Assembly: GCA_017519865.1 (NCBI GenBank) | Contig: JAFWRQ010000032.1 | Span: forward strand, 1-64,000 | Length of the DNA: 64,000 nt | Direction: 5' to 3' | From: Bacteroidales bacterium | Lineage (GTDB): Bacteria > Bacteroidota > Bacteroidia > Bacteroidales > UBA932 | Part shown: piece after piece, positions 1-10,647 of the stretch | How the letters are laid out: every line of letters begins with the position of its first letter | Position numbering within the stretch: the first letter of the stretch is position 1 | Position numbers and translations under genes: made by a program | Notes under the pieces: generated by a model | Told to the model about the DNA's origin: nothing | Databases searched by the model: none | Seen by the model: only the letters and a program-made list of their open reading frames with translations

Positions 1-384
<384 letters not shown>

Positions 385-410
385 TCACAGACAATTTGAA
401 CGACAAGATT

Positions 411-3400
411 ATGCCTACTTTCAACAATAAGGAAAACAAGGTCAAGAGCAATTTCCAGCGGATCAGCATCTCCCTTGCCTCACCCGAGGACATCACCGAG
501 AGGTCGAGGGGCGAAGTCTTGAAGCCGGAAACCGTCAACTACCGGACCTACAAGCCCGAGCGCGACGGTCTCTTCTGCGAGAAGATCTTCGGTCCTACCA
601 AGGACTATGAGTGCTACTGCGGAAAATACAAGCGCATCCGCTACCGTGGAATCGTCTGCGACAGGTGCAAGGTCGAGGTTACCGAGAAGAAAGTCCGCAG
701 GGAAAGGATGGGTCATATCACCCTGACCGTCCCCGTGGCCCACATCTGGTATTTCAAGTCGGCTCCCAACAAGATTTCCGCCCTGCTCGGAATGCCCGCC
801 AAGAAGCTCGAGTCCGTCATCTACTACGAGAAGTACATCGTCGTGAAGCCCGGCAACACCGAGGTTCCGAAGATGGAACTCCTCTCCGAGGACGAGTATC
901 TCGACATCCTTGCCAGGATCCCCGGCAACGAGAACCTTCCTGACGACGATCCGGAGAAGTTCGTCGCCAAGATGGGTGCCGAAGGCATCTACGACCTCCT
1001 CAAGGAGATCGACGTGGACGCCCTCGGAAAGGATCTCCGCCAGAAGATGCTGGTAGAGACCTCCCAGCAGCGCAGGACCGAGCAGCTCAAGAGGCTCGCA
1101 GTGGTCAAGTGGTTCCAGGAGTCCAAGGACGTCAACCGTCCCGAGTGGATGATCATGAAGGTCATCCCGGTCATCCCGCCGGACCTCAGGCCTCTCGTCC
1201 CGCTCGATGGCGGACGTTTCGCGACATCCGACCTCAACGACCTCTACAGAAGGGTCATCATCCGTAACAACCGTCTCAAGAAACTCATCGAGATCAAGGC
1301 TCCGGAAGTGATCCTCCGCAACGAGAAGCGCATGCTCCAGGAAGCCGTCGACTCCCTCTTCGACAACTCGAAGAAGTCCTCGGCCGTCAAGAGCGAGTCC
1401 AACAGGGCCCTCAAGTCCCTGTCCGACAGCCTCAAGGGCAAGCAGGGACGCTTCCGTCAGAACCTCCTCGGAAAGCGCGTCGACTACTCCGCCCGTTCGG
1501 TCATCGTCGTCGGCCCCGAGCTCAACATGCACGAGTGCGGTCTCCCGAAATACATGGCAGCCGAGCTTTACAAGCCGTTCATCATCAGGAAACTGATCGA
1601 GCGCGGCATCGTAAAGACCGTCAAGTCCGCAAAGAAGATCGTCGACCGCAAGGATCCCGTCATCTGGGACATCCTCGAGAATGTCATGAAGGGCCATCCG
1701 GTGCTCCTCAACCGTGCACCTACCCTCCACAGGCTCGGTATCCAGGCTTTCCAGCCCAGGATGATCGAAGGCAAGGCCATCCAGCTGCACCCTCTCGCCT
1801 GTACGGCTTTCAACGCCGACTTCGACGGTGACCAGATGGCTGTCCACCTCCCGCTCGGCAACGCCGCCATCATGGAGGCCCAGCTGCTGATGCTCGGTTC
1901 GCAGAACATCCTCAACCCTGCCAACGGCGCCCCTATCACCGTTCCTTCGCAGGATATGGTCCTCGGTCTGTACTACATCACCAAGGAGAAACCCGGCGCC
2001 AAGGGTACCGGCATGAAGTTCTACGGCCCCGAAGAGGTCATCATCGCCTACAATGAGAAGGTCATCGAAATGCACGCCCTCGTGGAGGTCCGCCTCCCCG
2101 TCGACAAGCAGGACGAGTCCAAGGGCACCCAGATGGTGAAGACCACCGCCGGACGCATCATCGTGAACCAGTATGTTCCCGATGAGGTTCCCTACGTCAA
2201 CAAGGTCCTCGGAAAGAAGGCCCTCAGGTCCATCATCACCGAAGTCATCAAGAACACCGGCGTGACACGTACCGCCAAGTTCCTCGACGACATCAAGAAC
2301 CTCGGTTACGACCAGGCCTTCCGTGCCGGCATCTCCTTCAACCTCGGAGACGTCATCATCCCTGCCGAGAAGCTCGACCTCATCGACTCCGGCTACAAGC
2401 AGGTGGAGGACATCAAGAACAACTATGCCATGGGTTTCATCACCAACAACGAACGTTACAACAAGGTGATCGACCTTTGGACTTCCATCGACAACAAGCT
2501 CACCGGCATCGTGGAGAAGCAGATCTCCGCGGACCAGCAGGGCTTCAACCCCGTGTATATGATGCTGGATTCCGGAGCCCGCGGTTCCACCCAGCAGATC
2601 AAGCAGCTCTGCGGTATGCGAGGCCTTATGGCCAAGCCGCAGAAGTCCGGCGGCGCCGGCAACGAGATCATCGAGAACCCTATCATCTCCAACCTCAAGG
2701 AGGGTATGACGGTGCTCGAGTACTTCATCTCCACGCACGGTGCCCGTAAGGGTCTGGCCGACACCGCCCTCAAGACCGCTGATGCAGGTTACCTGACCAG
2801 GCGTCTCGTCGACGTATCGCACGACGTGATCATCACGGAAGAGGACTGCGGAACGCTCCGCGGCCTCATCGCCACCGCCATCAAGAGCAAGGACGAGATC
2901 GTCGAGTCCCTCGGCGAGCGAATCCTCGGCCGCACCACCGTCCACGACATCTTCAACCCTCTCACCGGCGAGCTCATCCTTGCCGCAGGGTCGGAGATCA
3001 AGGAGAAGGAAGCCGACCTCATCAACTCCCTGCCCATCGAGCAGGTCGAGATCCGCTCGGTCCTCACCTGCGAGTCCCGCAAGGGTGTCTGCGCCAAGTG
3101 CTACGGCCGCAACCTTGCCACCACCCGCATGGTCGAGAAGGGCGAAGTGGTCGGCGTCATCGCCGCTCAGTCCATCGGTGAGCCGGGTACCCAGCTGACC
3201 CTCCGTACCTTCCACGCGGGAGGTGTCGCAGGAGGTGAGGCAGCCGACAACGCCATCGACTCCAAGTACGACGGTAAGCTCGAGTACTCCGAGCTCAGGA
3301 CCATCCAGCGCGTCACCGATACGGGCGAGGTCCAGGATGTGGTCGTCAGCCGCACCACCGAGCTCCGCATCCTCGATGAGAATACCGGCATCACCTATTC

Positions 3401-4661
3401 CCAGTACGACATCGCCTACGGTTCCATCCTCTACAAGAAGGACGGCGAGACCGTCAAGAAGGGCGACCGCATCTGCGAGTGGGATGCCTACAACGCCATC
3501 AACATCGTCGAGCACGCAGGTAAGGTCCACTTCGAGAACATGATCGAAGGCGTCACTTACCGCGAGGAGATCGCCGACGAGTTCTCGGTCAACCGCGACA
3601 AGGTCATCATCGAGTCCCGCGACAAGACCAAGAACCCCGCGATCAATATCCTCGACGAGAAGGGCGTGAGCATCAAGCAGTTCAACCTCCCTGTCGGAGC
3701 ACACGTAATGTGCGAGGACGGCGGTATGGTCAACGTGGGCGACATCCTCATCAAGATCCCCCGCGCCATCGGCAAGTCTTCGGATATCACCGGAGGTCTC
3801 CCGCGCGTCACCGAGCTCTTCGAGGCCCGCAATCCTTCGAACCCTGCCATCATCGCCGAGATCAACGGCGAGATCATCATGGGCAAGGTCAAGAGGGGTA
3901 ACCGCGAGATCGTCGTCAAGAACCGCACCGGTGCCGAGAAGCACTACCTCGTGCCTCTGACCAAGCAGATCCTCGTCCAGGAGAACGACTATGTCAGGGC
4001 CGGTACCCGCCTCTCCGACGGCGGCATCTCCCCTACCGACATCCTCAATGTCCTCGGTCCCGTCAAGGCTCAGGAGTACATCGTGAATGAGGTACAGGCA
4101 GTCTACCGTCTCCAGGGTGTGAAGATCAATGACAAGCACTTCGAGATCATCGTACGCCAGATGATGCGCAAGGTCGAGATCATGAATCCGGGCGACACCG
4201 AGTTCCTCAACGAGGAACTTGTCGACAAGTGGACCTTCATGGATGCGAACGACGCCATCTACGGCAAGTTCTATGTCATGGACCCCGGCGACTCCCAGAA
4301 GTACGAGCAGGGCGACATCATCGGTGCGCGCGAAATGCGCAACGAGAACGCGTCGCTTGAGCGTCACGGCCAGAAGATGATGGCCGTCCGCGAGGCCAGG
4401 CCCGCTACCGCGCGCCTCGTCCTCCAGGGCATCACCCGCGCCGCCCTCCGCACCAACAGCTTCATTTCCGCGGCCTCCTTCCAGGAGACCACCAAGGTGC
4501 TCAGCGAGGCTGCCATCCGCGCCCGTGTCGACCACCTCGAGGGCCTCAAAGAGAATGTCATCTGCGGTCACCTCATCCCGGCAGGTACGGGTCTGGCCGA
4601 CTACCAGGACATCATCGTGGGCCGCAAGGACGAAGTCGCCCAGGACCTGAACGAACTCTAG
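411..4661 (+). CDS. rpoC: RNA polymerase beta-prime subunit
   Basis: Catalytic largest subunit of RNA polymerase, 1416 residues, about the usual Bacteroidetes length. The N-terminal zinc site is seen as C68, C70, C83 and C86. The catalytic Mg2+ loop NADFDGD is at residues 468-474, with three acidic ligands (D470, D472, D474). A TTG at 396 in the same frame would add five residues, but the ATG at 411 gives the N-terminus expected in this phylum (a short Lys-rich lead into the SNF..ISIxLASPE motif). A strong intrinsic terminator follows the stop, so this is the end of the rpoBC transcript. Confidence 0.98.
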   Translation: MPTFNNKENKVKSNFQRISISLASPEDITERSRGEVLKPETVNYRTYKPERDGLFCEKIFGPTKDYECYCGKYKRIRYRGIVCDRCKVEVTEKKVRRERMGHITLTVPVAHIWYFKSAPNKISALLGMPAKKLESVIYYEKYIVVKPGNTEVPKMELLSEDEYLDILARIPGNENLPDDDPEKFVAKMGAEGIYDLLKEIDVDALGKDLRQKMLVETSQQRRTEQLKRLAVVKWFQESKDVNRPEWMIMKVIPVIPPDLRPLVPLDGGRFATSDLNDLYRRVIIRNNRLKKLIEIKAPEVILRNEKRMLQEAVDSLFDNSKKSSAVKSESNRALKSLSDSLKGKQGRFRQNLLGKRVDYSARSVIVVGPELNMHECGLPKYMAAELYKPFIIRKLIERGIVKTVKSAKKIVDRKDPVIWDILENVMKGHPVLLNRAPTLHRLGIQAFQPRMIEGKAIQLHPLACTAFNADFDGDQMAVHLPLGNAAIMEAQLLMLGSQNILNPANGAPITVPSQDMVLGLYYITKEKPGAKGTGMKFYGPEEVIIAYNEKVIEMHALVEVRLPVDKQDESKGTQMVKTTAGRIIVNQYVPDEVPYVNKVLGKKALRSIITEVIKNTGVTRTAKFLDDIKNLGYDQAFRAGISFNLGDVIIPAEKLDLIDSGYKQVEDIKNNYAMGFITNNERYNKVIDLWTSIDNKLTGIVEKQISADQQGFNPVYMMLDSGARGSTQQIKQLCGMRGLMAKPQKSGGAGNEIIENPIISNLKEGMTVLEYFISTHGARKGLADTALKTADAGYLTRRLVDVSHDVIITEEDCGTLRGLIATAIKSKDEIVESLGERILGRTTVHDIFNPLTGELILAAGSEIKEKEADLINSLPIEQVEIRSVLTCESRKGVCAKCYGRNLATTRMVEKGEVVGVIAAQSIGEPGTQLTLRTFHAGGVAGGEAADNAIDSKYDGKLEYSELRTIQRVTDTGEVQDVVVSRTTELRILDENTGITYSQYDIAYGSILYKKDGETVKKGDRICEWDAYNAINIVEHAGKVHFENMIEGVTYREEIADEFSVNRDKVIIESRDKTKNPAINILDEKGVSIKQFNLPVGAHVMCEDGGMVNVGDILIKIPRAIGKSSDITGGLPRVTELFEARNPSNPAIIAEINGEIIMGKVKRGNREIVVKNRTGAEKHYLVPLTKQILVQENDYVRAGTRLSDGGISPTDILNVLGPVKAQEYIVNEVQAVYRLQGVKINDKHFEIIVRQMMRKVEIMNPGDTEFLNEELVDKWTFMDANDAIYGKFYVMDPGDSQKYEQGDIIGAREMRNENASLERHGQKMMAVREARPATARLVLQGITRAALRTNSFISAASFQETTKVLSEAAIRARVDHLEGLKENVICGHLIPAGTGLADYQDIIVGRKDEVAQDLNEL

Positions 4662-4679
4662 CAGTTCCATTATACTGAA

Positions 4680-4714
4680 AAGTCCCGCGCCAGTTATGAC
4701 GCGGGACTTTTTTT
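4680..4714 (+). terminator. Intrinsic terminator after rpoC
   Basis: A perfect 10-bp stem (AAGTCCCGCG at 4680-4689 paired with CGCGGGACTT at 4700-4709) with a 10-base loop runs into a T tract (to about 4714). It starts 18 bases after the rpoC stop and separates the polymerase operon from cysS. Confidence 0.93.
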
Positions 4715-4756
4715 ATAGATGAGAATTGATTATCTTAGTACGTTTTTATTATCGAT

Positions 4757-6280
4757 ATGAGAGACGTCAGACTTTACAATACCCTTTCGCACCGCAAGGA
4801 GCTGTTCGTTCCGGTCAATCCCGGTCATGTAGGCATGTATGTTTGCGGCCCCACCGTTTACGGGGACGCACACCTTGGCCACGCCCGCCCGGGTGTCACC
4901 TACGACGTGATTCAGAAGTTATTCAGGCACCTTGGTTACAAGGTGCGCTATGTGCGCAACATCACGGATGTAGGTCATCTGGAGCACGATGCCGACGAGG
5001 GCGAGGACAAGATCGCCAAGAAGGCCCGTCTCGAGGAGCTCGAGCCGATGGAGGTGGTGCAGACCTATACACTGCGCTACCACGAGGCCATGCGCCTGCT
5101 CAACGTGGCTCCGCCCTCGATCGAGCCGCGCGCCTCGGGACACATCGTCGAGCAGATCGAGGCTGTCAAGAAAATCCTCGACGCGGGCTACGCATACATC
5201 AGCAACGGTTCCGTCTATTTCGACGTTCAGAAATACAACGAAGACCACCGCTACGGCATCCTCTCCGGACGTTCGCTCGACGCGACCCTCGAGGGCACGC
5301 GCGAACTGGACGGACAGAGCGACAAGCACGCCCCCTATGACTTCGCGCTTTGGAAGAAGGCCGAACCGCAGCATATCATGAAATGGCCCTCCCCCTGGGG
5401 AGAAGGATTCCCCGGCTGGCACCTTGAGTGCTCGGTCATGGGAGAGAAATACCTGGGCAGGGAGTTCGACATCCACGGCGGCGGGATGGACCTGATGTTC
5501 CCGCACCACGAGTGCGAGATCGCTCAGAATGTGGCCTCCAGGGGCACGCAGGGCGTGCATTACTGGGTGCACAACAATATGATCACCATCAACGGACAGA
5601 AGATGGGCAAGTCCCTGGGCAACTTCATCACGCTGCCGGAGCTGTTCGCGGGCAATCACCCGAAACTCGAGCAGGCCTATGGCCCCATGACCGTCCGGTT
5701 CTTCATCCTCCAGGCCCATTACCGCGGGACGCTGGACTTCTCGAACGAGGCCCTTCAGGCCTCCGAGAAGGGCCTGAAGCGCATCCTGCAGGGGGCTAAG
5801 GACCTCTACGCCATGGCCGGGCGGCAGATGCCGCGCTACGCCTACGGCGAGTATACGCAGGGCGTTGCGCCGGACACCTGCCCGGCCACCAACCCCGAGG
5901 TCAAGGCCATCTTCGAGGGGGTGTACGACTCGCTCTGCGACGACCTCAACACTCCTATGACGCTCTCCAACATCTTCGACGCCGTCCGCATCATCAACAC
6001 TGCCAAGGACAAGAAACTGAAGCTCTCAAAGGGGGATATCGAGACCCTGGTGCAGCTCTTCGACGACATCGTCTTCGGCGTGCTGGGCCTTCAGGACGAG
6101 GAGGAGAGTGGCAAGGCAATGAAGACCATCTCGGGCCTGATGGACATGGTGCTGGAGTCCAGGGCCGCGGCCAAGGCCGCCAAGGACTGGACGACGAGCG
6201 ACCATATCCGCGATGCCCTGGCCACACTGGGCATCAAGGTCAAGGACACTCAGGACGGGGCGGAATGGACTCTTGAATAA
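4757..6280 (+). CDS. cysS: Cysteinyl-tRNA synthetase
   Basis: Class I aminoacyl-tRNA synthetase that charges tRNA-Cys, 507 residues. The first zinc ligand Cys30 sits in MYVCGPTVY. The HIGH motif appears as HLGH (residues 39-42) and the KMSKS motif as KMGKS (about 282-286). WHLECSVM and the HHECEIAQ segment supply the other zinc ligands. The C-terminal helical anticodon-binding region is present, so the gene is full length. The start is the first ATG after the rpoC terminator. A near-match to the -7 element (TACGTTTT, 4739-4746) would leave only a very short leader. xth follows after 10 bases and is probably co-transcribed. Confidence 0.97.
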   Translation: MRDVRLYNTLSHRKELFVPVNPGHVGMYVCGPTVYGDAHLGHARPGVTYDVIQKLFRHLGYKVRYVRNITDVGHLEHDADEGEDKIAKKARLEELEPMEVVQTYTLRYHEAMRLLNVAPPSIEPRASGHIVEQIEAVKKILDAGYAYISNGSVYFDVQKYNEDHRYGILSGRSLDATLEGTRELDGQSDKHAPYDFALWKKAEPQHIMKWPSPWGEGFPGWHLECSVMGEKYLGREFDIHGGGMDLMFPHHECEIAQNVASRGTQGVHYWVHNNMITINGQKMGKSLGNFITLPELFAGNHPKLEQAYGPMTVRFFILQAHYRGTLDFSNEALQASEKGLKRILQGAKDLYAMAGRQMPRYAYGEYTQGVAPDTCPATNPEVKAIFEGVYDSLCDDLNTPMTLSNIFDAVRIINTAKDKKLKLSKGDIETLVQLFDDIVFGVLGLQDEEESGKAMKTISGLMDMVLESRAAAKAAKDWTTSDHIRDALATLGIKVKDTQDGAEWTLE

Positions 6281-6290
6281 CTGCTGTCGT

Positions 6291-7043
6291 ATGAAATTCG
6301 TCAGTTGGAACGTCAACGGCCTCCGGGCCGTAGCAGGCAAGGGCTTCGCGGACATCTTCGCGGAACTGGATGCTGACTTCGTCTGCCTGCAGGAGACCAA
6401 GCTCCAGGAGGGCCAGCTCGACCTGGAGTTCCTGGGATATACTTCCTACTGGAACTATGCCGACAAGAAAGGGTACTCCGGGACCGCCGTCTACACACGG
6501 CAGGTACCACTTGCGGTGACTTATGGCATAGGGGTGGACGAGCACGACCACGAGGGGCGCGTCATCACGCTGGAGATGGAGGACTTCTACCTCGTCTGCG
6601 TCTACGTCCCCAACTCCCAGGACGGACTTAAACGTCTGGACTACAGGATGAAATGGGAGGATGACTTCCGTGCCTACGTGTCCGGTCTGGCCGCCCGCAA
6701 GGGGGTGGTCATCTGCGGCGACATGAATGTCGCCCACGAGGAGATAGACCTGAAGAATCCCGCCACCAACCATTTCAACGCCGGCTTCTCCGACGAAGAG
6801 CGCGCCAAGATGACCGAACTCCTCTCAGCAGGCTTCGTGGACAGCTGGCGCCTGCAGCACCCGGATGAGGAAAAATACTCGTGGTGGTCGTACCGCATGC
6901 GCGCCCGCGAGAGGAACGTCGGGTGGCGTATCGACTATTTCATTGTCTCGGAATCACTGCGCGGCCGCATCGTATCTACCGATATCCTGAACGATATCTT
7001 CGGCTCGGACCATTGCCCGGTGGAGCTTATTCTCGGTGCCTGA
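6291..7043 (+). CDS. xth: Exodeoxyribonuclease III / AP endonuclease
   Basis: DNA-repair enzyme of the ExoIII (endonuclease/exonuclease/phosphatase) family, 250 residues. It cleaves DNA 5' of abasic sites and has 3'-phosphodiesterase/exonuclease activity. Family motifs are seen in order: MKFVSWNVNGLRA at the N-terminus, the LQETKLQ metal ligand, GDMNVAHEEIDLKNP, and the C-terminal WRIDYF and SDHCPVEL with the catalytic Asp-His pair. The frame is open upstream to 6213, but only the ATG at 6291 gives the conserved N-terminus. The last 17 bases overlap the 3' end of the convergent gene at 7027. Confidence 0.96.
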   Translation: MKFVSWNVNGLRAVAGKGFADIFAELDADFVCLQETKLQEGQLDLEFLGYTSYWNYADKKGYSGTAVYTRQVPLAVTYGIGVDEHDHEGRVITLEMEDFYLVCVYVPNSQDGLKRLDYRMKWEDDFRAYVSGLAARKGVVICGDMNVAHEEIDLKNPATNHFNAGFSDEERAKMTELLSAGFVDSWRLQHPDEEKYSWWSYRMRARERNVGWRIDYFIVSESLRGRIVSTDILNDIFGSDHCPVELILGA

Positions 7044-8055
7044 AAGCCCAGCCTGTATAGGAGATCAGACCACAGAGAATAGTGGTCACGGCCTGCGACT
7101 CATGGGAGAGCGTGGCGAAGATTATACCCGTCTCGAAAGGAATGCCATAAATGGCCTGGAGGGCCGTGGCGACCAGATAATGGAAAGCGCCGAATCCTCC
7201 GGGTACAGGAACTATGCCTGCGAAGCAGCCCACCAGCATTATGAACAGCGCATCTACGGCATTAAGGCCGAGATCAGTTGGTAAAGCCTTGATGATGAAC
7301 CAACTCATCAGAAGGAACATCGTCCAAAGGAGAACCGTAAGGATCAGGAACCATCCCTTGCCCTTCATCTTGAGGAAGGATACGAAACCCTGCCCGAAGC
7401 CGCGGAAAAACCCGGAGAGCCTGGAAAGGAAAGAACCCTTCGACTTGGGCGCCACCCCGGCGCGGCGGCGGATGAACGCGTAGATCAGCCAGGCGACCAG
7501 GAACGCTATGGCGATGACGGCTGCAATGAGCCAGCCGGGAGCTATGCCGAGGCGTGATGCGGCAGGCTGAAGCCTGGCGATAGTGGGATCGAGCATCTTC
7601 TCGATGAAGAAACTGCCGTACTGCGCGCCGCGGAAGAAAAGCAGCACCACGGTAAGTACCAGGAGCATAAGGATGTCCCAGGTACGTTCCAGCACGACCG
7701 TGCCGAGGGCCTTGTCAAACGTCAGGCGACGGCTCTGGACATAGCTGCAGCGGACGAAATCCCCGAAGTAAGGGATGACGAAATTGAACAGGCGGCCGAT
7801 GGTGAAGCCGTCATAACAGTCTATCACCTTGTTCTTCGAGTCGATGGGGAGGATGATCAGGCGCCAGCGAAGGGCGCGGAATACGAACGAGAACACGCCC
7901 GCCGTCATGGCCAGGAGGACGTACCCCCAGCGCGAACCGCGGATGACTTTCCAGAACTCCTGCCAGTCCACTCCCCTGAAGCAGAACCACAGCAGAACAG
8001 CCGCCAGCAGCGTCCAGAAAACGTATCTCAATATTTTGAAGGTCTTCTCGTTCAT
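7027..8055 (-). CDS. YbhN/UPF0104-type integral membrane protein (LPG-synthase TM-like)
   Basis: Predicted inner-membrane protein, 342 residues, with about eight hydrophobic helices spread along it and basic cytoplasmic loops. The pattern fits the family that includes the transmembrane domain of lysylphosphatidylglycerol synthase (YbhN/AglD/UPF0104), seen here as the RALRWR segment, GRLFNFVIPYFGDFVR and VPVPGGFGAFHYLVA. No C-terminal aminoacyl-transferase domain is present, so it is probably a flippase-like or accessory protein rather than an MprF enzyme; the substrate is unknown. The ATG at 8055 is preferred over the in-frame TTG at 8064. A -7 promoter element sits at 8062-8069, leaving almost no leader. 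Confidence 0.8.
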   Translation of the reverse strand: MNEKTFKILRYVFWTLLAAVLLWFCFRGVDWQEFWKVIRGSRWGYVLLAMTAGVFSFVFRALRWRLIILPIDSKNKVIDCYDGFTIGRLFNFVIPYFGDFVRCSYVQSRRLTFDKALGTVVLERTWDILMLLVLTVVLLFFRGAQYGSFFIEKMLDPTIARLQPAASRLGIAPGWLIAAVIAIAFLVAWLIYAFIRRRAGVAPKSKGSFLSRLSGFFRGFGQGFVSFLKMKGKGWFLILTVLLWTMFLLMSWFIIKALPTDLGLNAVDALFIMLVGCFAGIVPVPGGFGAFHYLVATALQAIYGIPFETGIIFATLSHESQAVTTILCGLISYTGWAFRHRE

Positions 8056-8061
8056 ACCTCG

Positions 8062-8069
8062 CAAATATA
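8062..8069 (-). promoter_or_regulatory. -7 promoter element for the YbhN-like gene
   Basis: TATATTTG read on the minus strand is a perfect match to the Bacteroidetes -7 consensus TAnnTTTG. It ends 7 bases before the start codon at 8055, so transcription would begin at or within about two bases of the ATG (leaderless or nearly so). No clear -33 TTTG was found. Confidence 0.45.
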
Positions 8070-8081
8070 GATATTTTTGAC

Positions 8082-8089
8082 TAACTTTG
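8082..8089 (+). promoter_or_regulatory. -7 promoter element for the kinase/DUF6913/DUF368 operon
   Basis: TAACTTTG matches the Bacteroidetes -7 consensus TAnnTTTG exactly, 30 bases before the ATG at 8120. It lies back to back with the minus-strand element at 8062-8069. No clear -33 box. Confidence 0.45.
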
Positions 8090-8119
8090 CGTGATTAGGA
8101 AAACTAAATCTGTACGGAT

Positions 8120-9133
8120 ATGAAATCCATCCTCGGCATAGGCAACGCCCTGACGGACATCCTGGCCGTCCTGCCCGACGACTCGTTCCTGAAGACTTTC
8201 CATCTCCCGATGGGAAGCATGCAGCACGTCGACAGGGAGACGGGTGACAAGATCTGGAACAGCCTCAAGACGCTCGACATCCACTATGTCGCAGGCGGAT
8301 CGGCAGCCAACACCATCGCCTGTACGGCCGTCTTCGGCATGGATTCCGGATTCATCGGCAAGATAGGCGACGACGAGCTCGGCCTGCTGTTCAAGAGCGA
8401 CCAGGAGCAGTACGGCGTCAAGACCCGCCTCTTCAAGAGCCCCAACCCTTCCGGCCGTTCGATGGTTTTCGTAAGCGGCGGCAATGCCGAGCGCACCTTC
8501 GCCGTATATCTCGGCGCCGCGCTCGACTTCGTGCCCGAGGACCTCAAGCCCGAGTATTTCCAGGGCTATGACTATTTCCACATCGAAGGCTACCTCGTCC
8601 AGAACCAGGCCCTCATCCGCAAGGCGGTGGAGATGGCCCACGACGCCGGCTGCATAATCTCGCTGGACATGGCCTCATACAACGTCGTGGAGTCCAACGA
8701 AGCCTTCCTGCACGACATCGTGGAGAAGTATGTCGACATCGTTTTCGCCAATGAATCCGAGTCCAAGGCCTTCACCAAGCTTGCCGAGCCGCACGATGCC
8801 CTCCTGGAGATATCCAAGCACTGCAAGATCGCCGTCGTCAAGGTCGGCAAGGACGGCTCCTGGGTGCGCAGCGGCGACGAAGAGCACTTCATACGCCCCT
8901 GGCCCGCCGTTCCCGTCGACGCCACCGGCGCCGGTGACACCTACGCCGCCGGCTTCCTATTTGCCCACTCGCTCGGCATGCCCATCAAGGTGTGCGGCGA
9001 GGTCGGTTCCATCATCGCGGCCAAGGTCGTCGAGGTCATCGGCACCAAGATCGACATCCCGCGCTGGAGGGACGCCAAGAAAGAGATCCGCGAACTGATT
9101 GCCGCCAACGGCGGCCAAATGGAGACGAATTGA
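8120..9133 (+). CDS. PfkB-family carbohydrate/adenosine kinase
   Basis: Ribokinase-fold kinase of the PfkB family, 337 residues, transferring phosphate from ATP to a sugar or nucleoside. The N-terminal GIGNALTDI and GGSAANTI motifs and the C-terminal anion-hole/catalytic motif DATGAGDTYAAGF (catalytic base D273) are all present. The overall pattern resembles the adenosine-kinase-like branch common in Bacteroidetes, but the substrate cannot be fixed from sequence. It heads a three-gene operon, with 4 bases to the DUF6913 gene and then 3 bases to the DUF368 gene. Confidence 0.88.
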   Translation: MKSILGIGNALTDILAVLPDDSFLKTFHLPMGSMQHVDRETGDKIWNSLKTLDIHYVAGGSAANTIACTAVFGMDSGFIGKIGDDELGLLFKSDQEQYGVKTRLFKSPNPSGRSMVFVSGGNAERTFAVYLGAALDFVPEDLKPEYFQGYDYFHIEGYLVQNQALIRKAVEMAHDAGCIISLDMASYNVVESNEAFLHDIVEKYVDIVFANESESKAFTKLAEPHDALLEISKHCKIAVVKVGKDGSWVRSGDEEHFIRPWPAVPVDATGAGDTYAAGFLFAHSLGMPIKVCGEVGSIIAAKVVEVIGTKIDIPRWRDAKKEIRELIAANGGQMETN

Positions 9134-9137
9134 CACT

Positions 9138-9674
9138 ATGTTCATCATCGATTTTCTCAGGAACCGGGCGCTGAAAAAGCACCGCAGCCAGGTCCACACG
9201 AACATAACGCCCCTCAAGGACATCCATACGGCAGTGTCTTTCATCGACGTCGAGGACACCTCCTTCGACGCCTGCAAGAAGGACATAATGGCCTTCTACC
9301 GCGATAACGGCATCAAGGGCGAGATCTTCTACTTCGATTTCCGCAAGATAGGTGACGCAGAGCGTCTCATCACCAGCATCACCAACACCATCCTTAAGAA
9401 GGACCTCAACTTCTACGGCAGGCCTGCGAAGGAAAAGCTGGACCAGATGCTCGAACTTAAGCCCGACCTGTTCATATCCCTGATCAACAAGGACGACTAT
9501 CCCATCCAATACATGGCCACCTGCTGCGAGGCCAAGTTCAAGATCGGCCGCAAGCAGTTGCCGGGCAACGTCTTCGATCTCGTGATCACCGAGCAGAAAA
9601 CCCCTGACGGAGCCTCCAAGCCCGAGGATGAGATTTTCAAGTCCGTCAAGGAACTCCTTGCCAAAGTCAAATAG
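9138..9674 (+). CDS. DUF6913-like protein, function unknown
   Basis: A 178-residue soluble protein with no signal peptide or membrane segment. It matches my memory of a Bacteroidetes-specific family (DUF6913): a basic N-terminus (FLRNRALKKHRSQ), a central FDFRKIGDAERL segment and a conserved DLFISL motif. The family has no established function. The ATG at 9138 is chosen because an upstream in-frame start would overlap the kinase gene and lose this N-terminus. It lies between the kinase and the DUF368 transporter genes with gaps of 4 and 3 bases, so the three are translated from one message. Confidence 0.7.
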   Translation: MFIIDFLRNRALKKHRSQVHTNITPLKDIHTAVSFIDVEDTSFDACKKDIMAFYRDNGIKGEIFYFDFRKIGDAERLITSITNTILKKDLNFYGRPAKEKLDQMLELKPDLFISLINKDDYPIQYMATCCEAKFKIGRKQLPGNVFDLVITEQKTPDGASKPEDEIFKSVKELLAKVK

Positions 9675-9677
9675 CGG

Positions 9678-10637
9678 ATGAGTTTCATCAAAGATATAAT
9701 TGTTGCCGTCAAAGGCTTTTTCATGGGCGCAGCCAATGTGGTGCCGGGAGTCTCCGGCGGCACCATCGCCCTGATCTCCGGCATATATGAAGAGTTGGTG
9801 GGCGCCTTGGACGCCGTAATGAGCCCGGCACCCTGGAAGGCCCTTTTCCAGGGCCGCTTTAAGGATTTCTGGAAAGGCGTTCACGGCCGATTCCTCCTCT
9901 GGCTGGCATTAGGCGTGATCCTGAGTATCTTCACCCTCGCCAAACTCATCGAACACGAACTGCTCTATCACCCCATCCTGGTATGGGCCTTTTTCTTCGG
10001 CCTCATTCTCGCCTCGGCATTCTATATGTTCCGGGACATCAAAGGATGGAAGGTCCGCGACGTGCTGTTCGCACTTGCCGGCCTGCTGCTGGGGCTCGTC
10101 GTATGCACCCTCTCCCCCACCAGCACACCCGATTCCAAATGGTTCATATTCCTCTGCGGCGCCCTCGCCATCTGCACCATGATCCTTCCCGGCATCTCAG
10201 GCAGCTTCATTCTGGTGATCCTGGGCAAGTACGACTATATCATGAGCGCGGTGAGCAATATGGACATCCCGGTACTGCTGGTGTTCGCCTTCGGCTGCGC
10301 CGTGGGCATACTCGCTTTCGCGAAATTCCTTAACTGGCTCCTGGCACGCTGGGAGCGCCAGACAATGCTCGTGCTGCTGGGCTTCGTCCTGGGCTCGCTC
10401 GTCAAGGTCTGGCCGTGGAACGACCTTGACTCCTGCGCCTACGCCCAGATGCTGCGCAGCAACCTTCTCCCAGCCGAACTCCTTGAGTCCGGCAGCAGCG
10501 CCGATGCCTACAACGCACTCACCGGCATTGGCGAGACCCTGGACCGACAGGTCCCGGGCGCCATCCTCTGGTGCGTCATCGGCATCGCCGTGATCGTCCT
10601 GATCCAGGTTCTGAGCAACAGGCAGAAGAAAGCCTGA
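9678..10637 (+). CDS. DUF368 family polytopic membrane protein (polyprenyl-phosphate transporter family)
   Basis: Integral membrane protein of 319 residues with about eight helices and the family signature near the N-terminus, GAANVVPGVSGGTIALISG, repeated in inverted-repeat style as the second loop MILPGISGSFILVILGKYDY. DUF368 proteins have been reported as transporters that recycle undecaprenyl phosphate across the cytoplasmic membrane for cell-wall and surface glycan synthesis; that role is inferred here from family membership. It is the last gene of the kinase operon and ends 10 bases from the convergent hppA stop, with no obvious terminator between them. Confidence 0.9.
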   Translation: MSFIKDIIVAVKGFFMGAANVVPGVSGGTIALISGIYEELVGALDAVMSPAPWKALFQGRFKDFWKGVHGRFLLWLALGVILSIFTLAKLIEHELLYHPILVWAFFFGLILASAFYMFRDIKGWKVRDVLFALAGLLLGLVVCTLSPTSTPDSKWFIFLCGALAICTMILPGISGSFILVILGKYDYIMSAVSNMDIPVLLVFAFGCAVGILAFAKFLNWLLARWERQTMLVLLGFVLGSLVKVWPWNDLDSCAYAQMLRSNLLPAELLESGSSADAYNALTGIGETLDRQVPGAILWCVIGIAVIVLIQVLSNRQKKA

Positions 10638-10647
10638 TCCGAAGCAA

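Noticed and set aside
396..410. TTG start for rpoC
   Set aside because: ATG at 411 is a better codon and matches the expected N-terminus.
480..4670. A 1396-codon open frame on the minus strand, fully antisense to rpoC
   Set aside because: It mirrors rpoC codon bias (few stops because of GC-rich third positions), has a low-complexity Leu/Asp/Val-rich translation and no recognisable domain.
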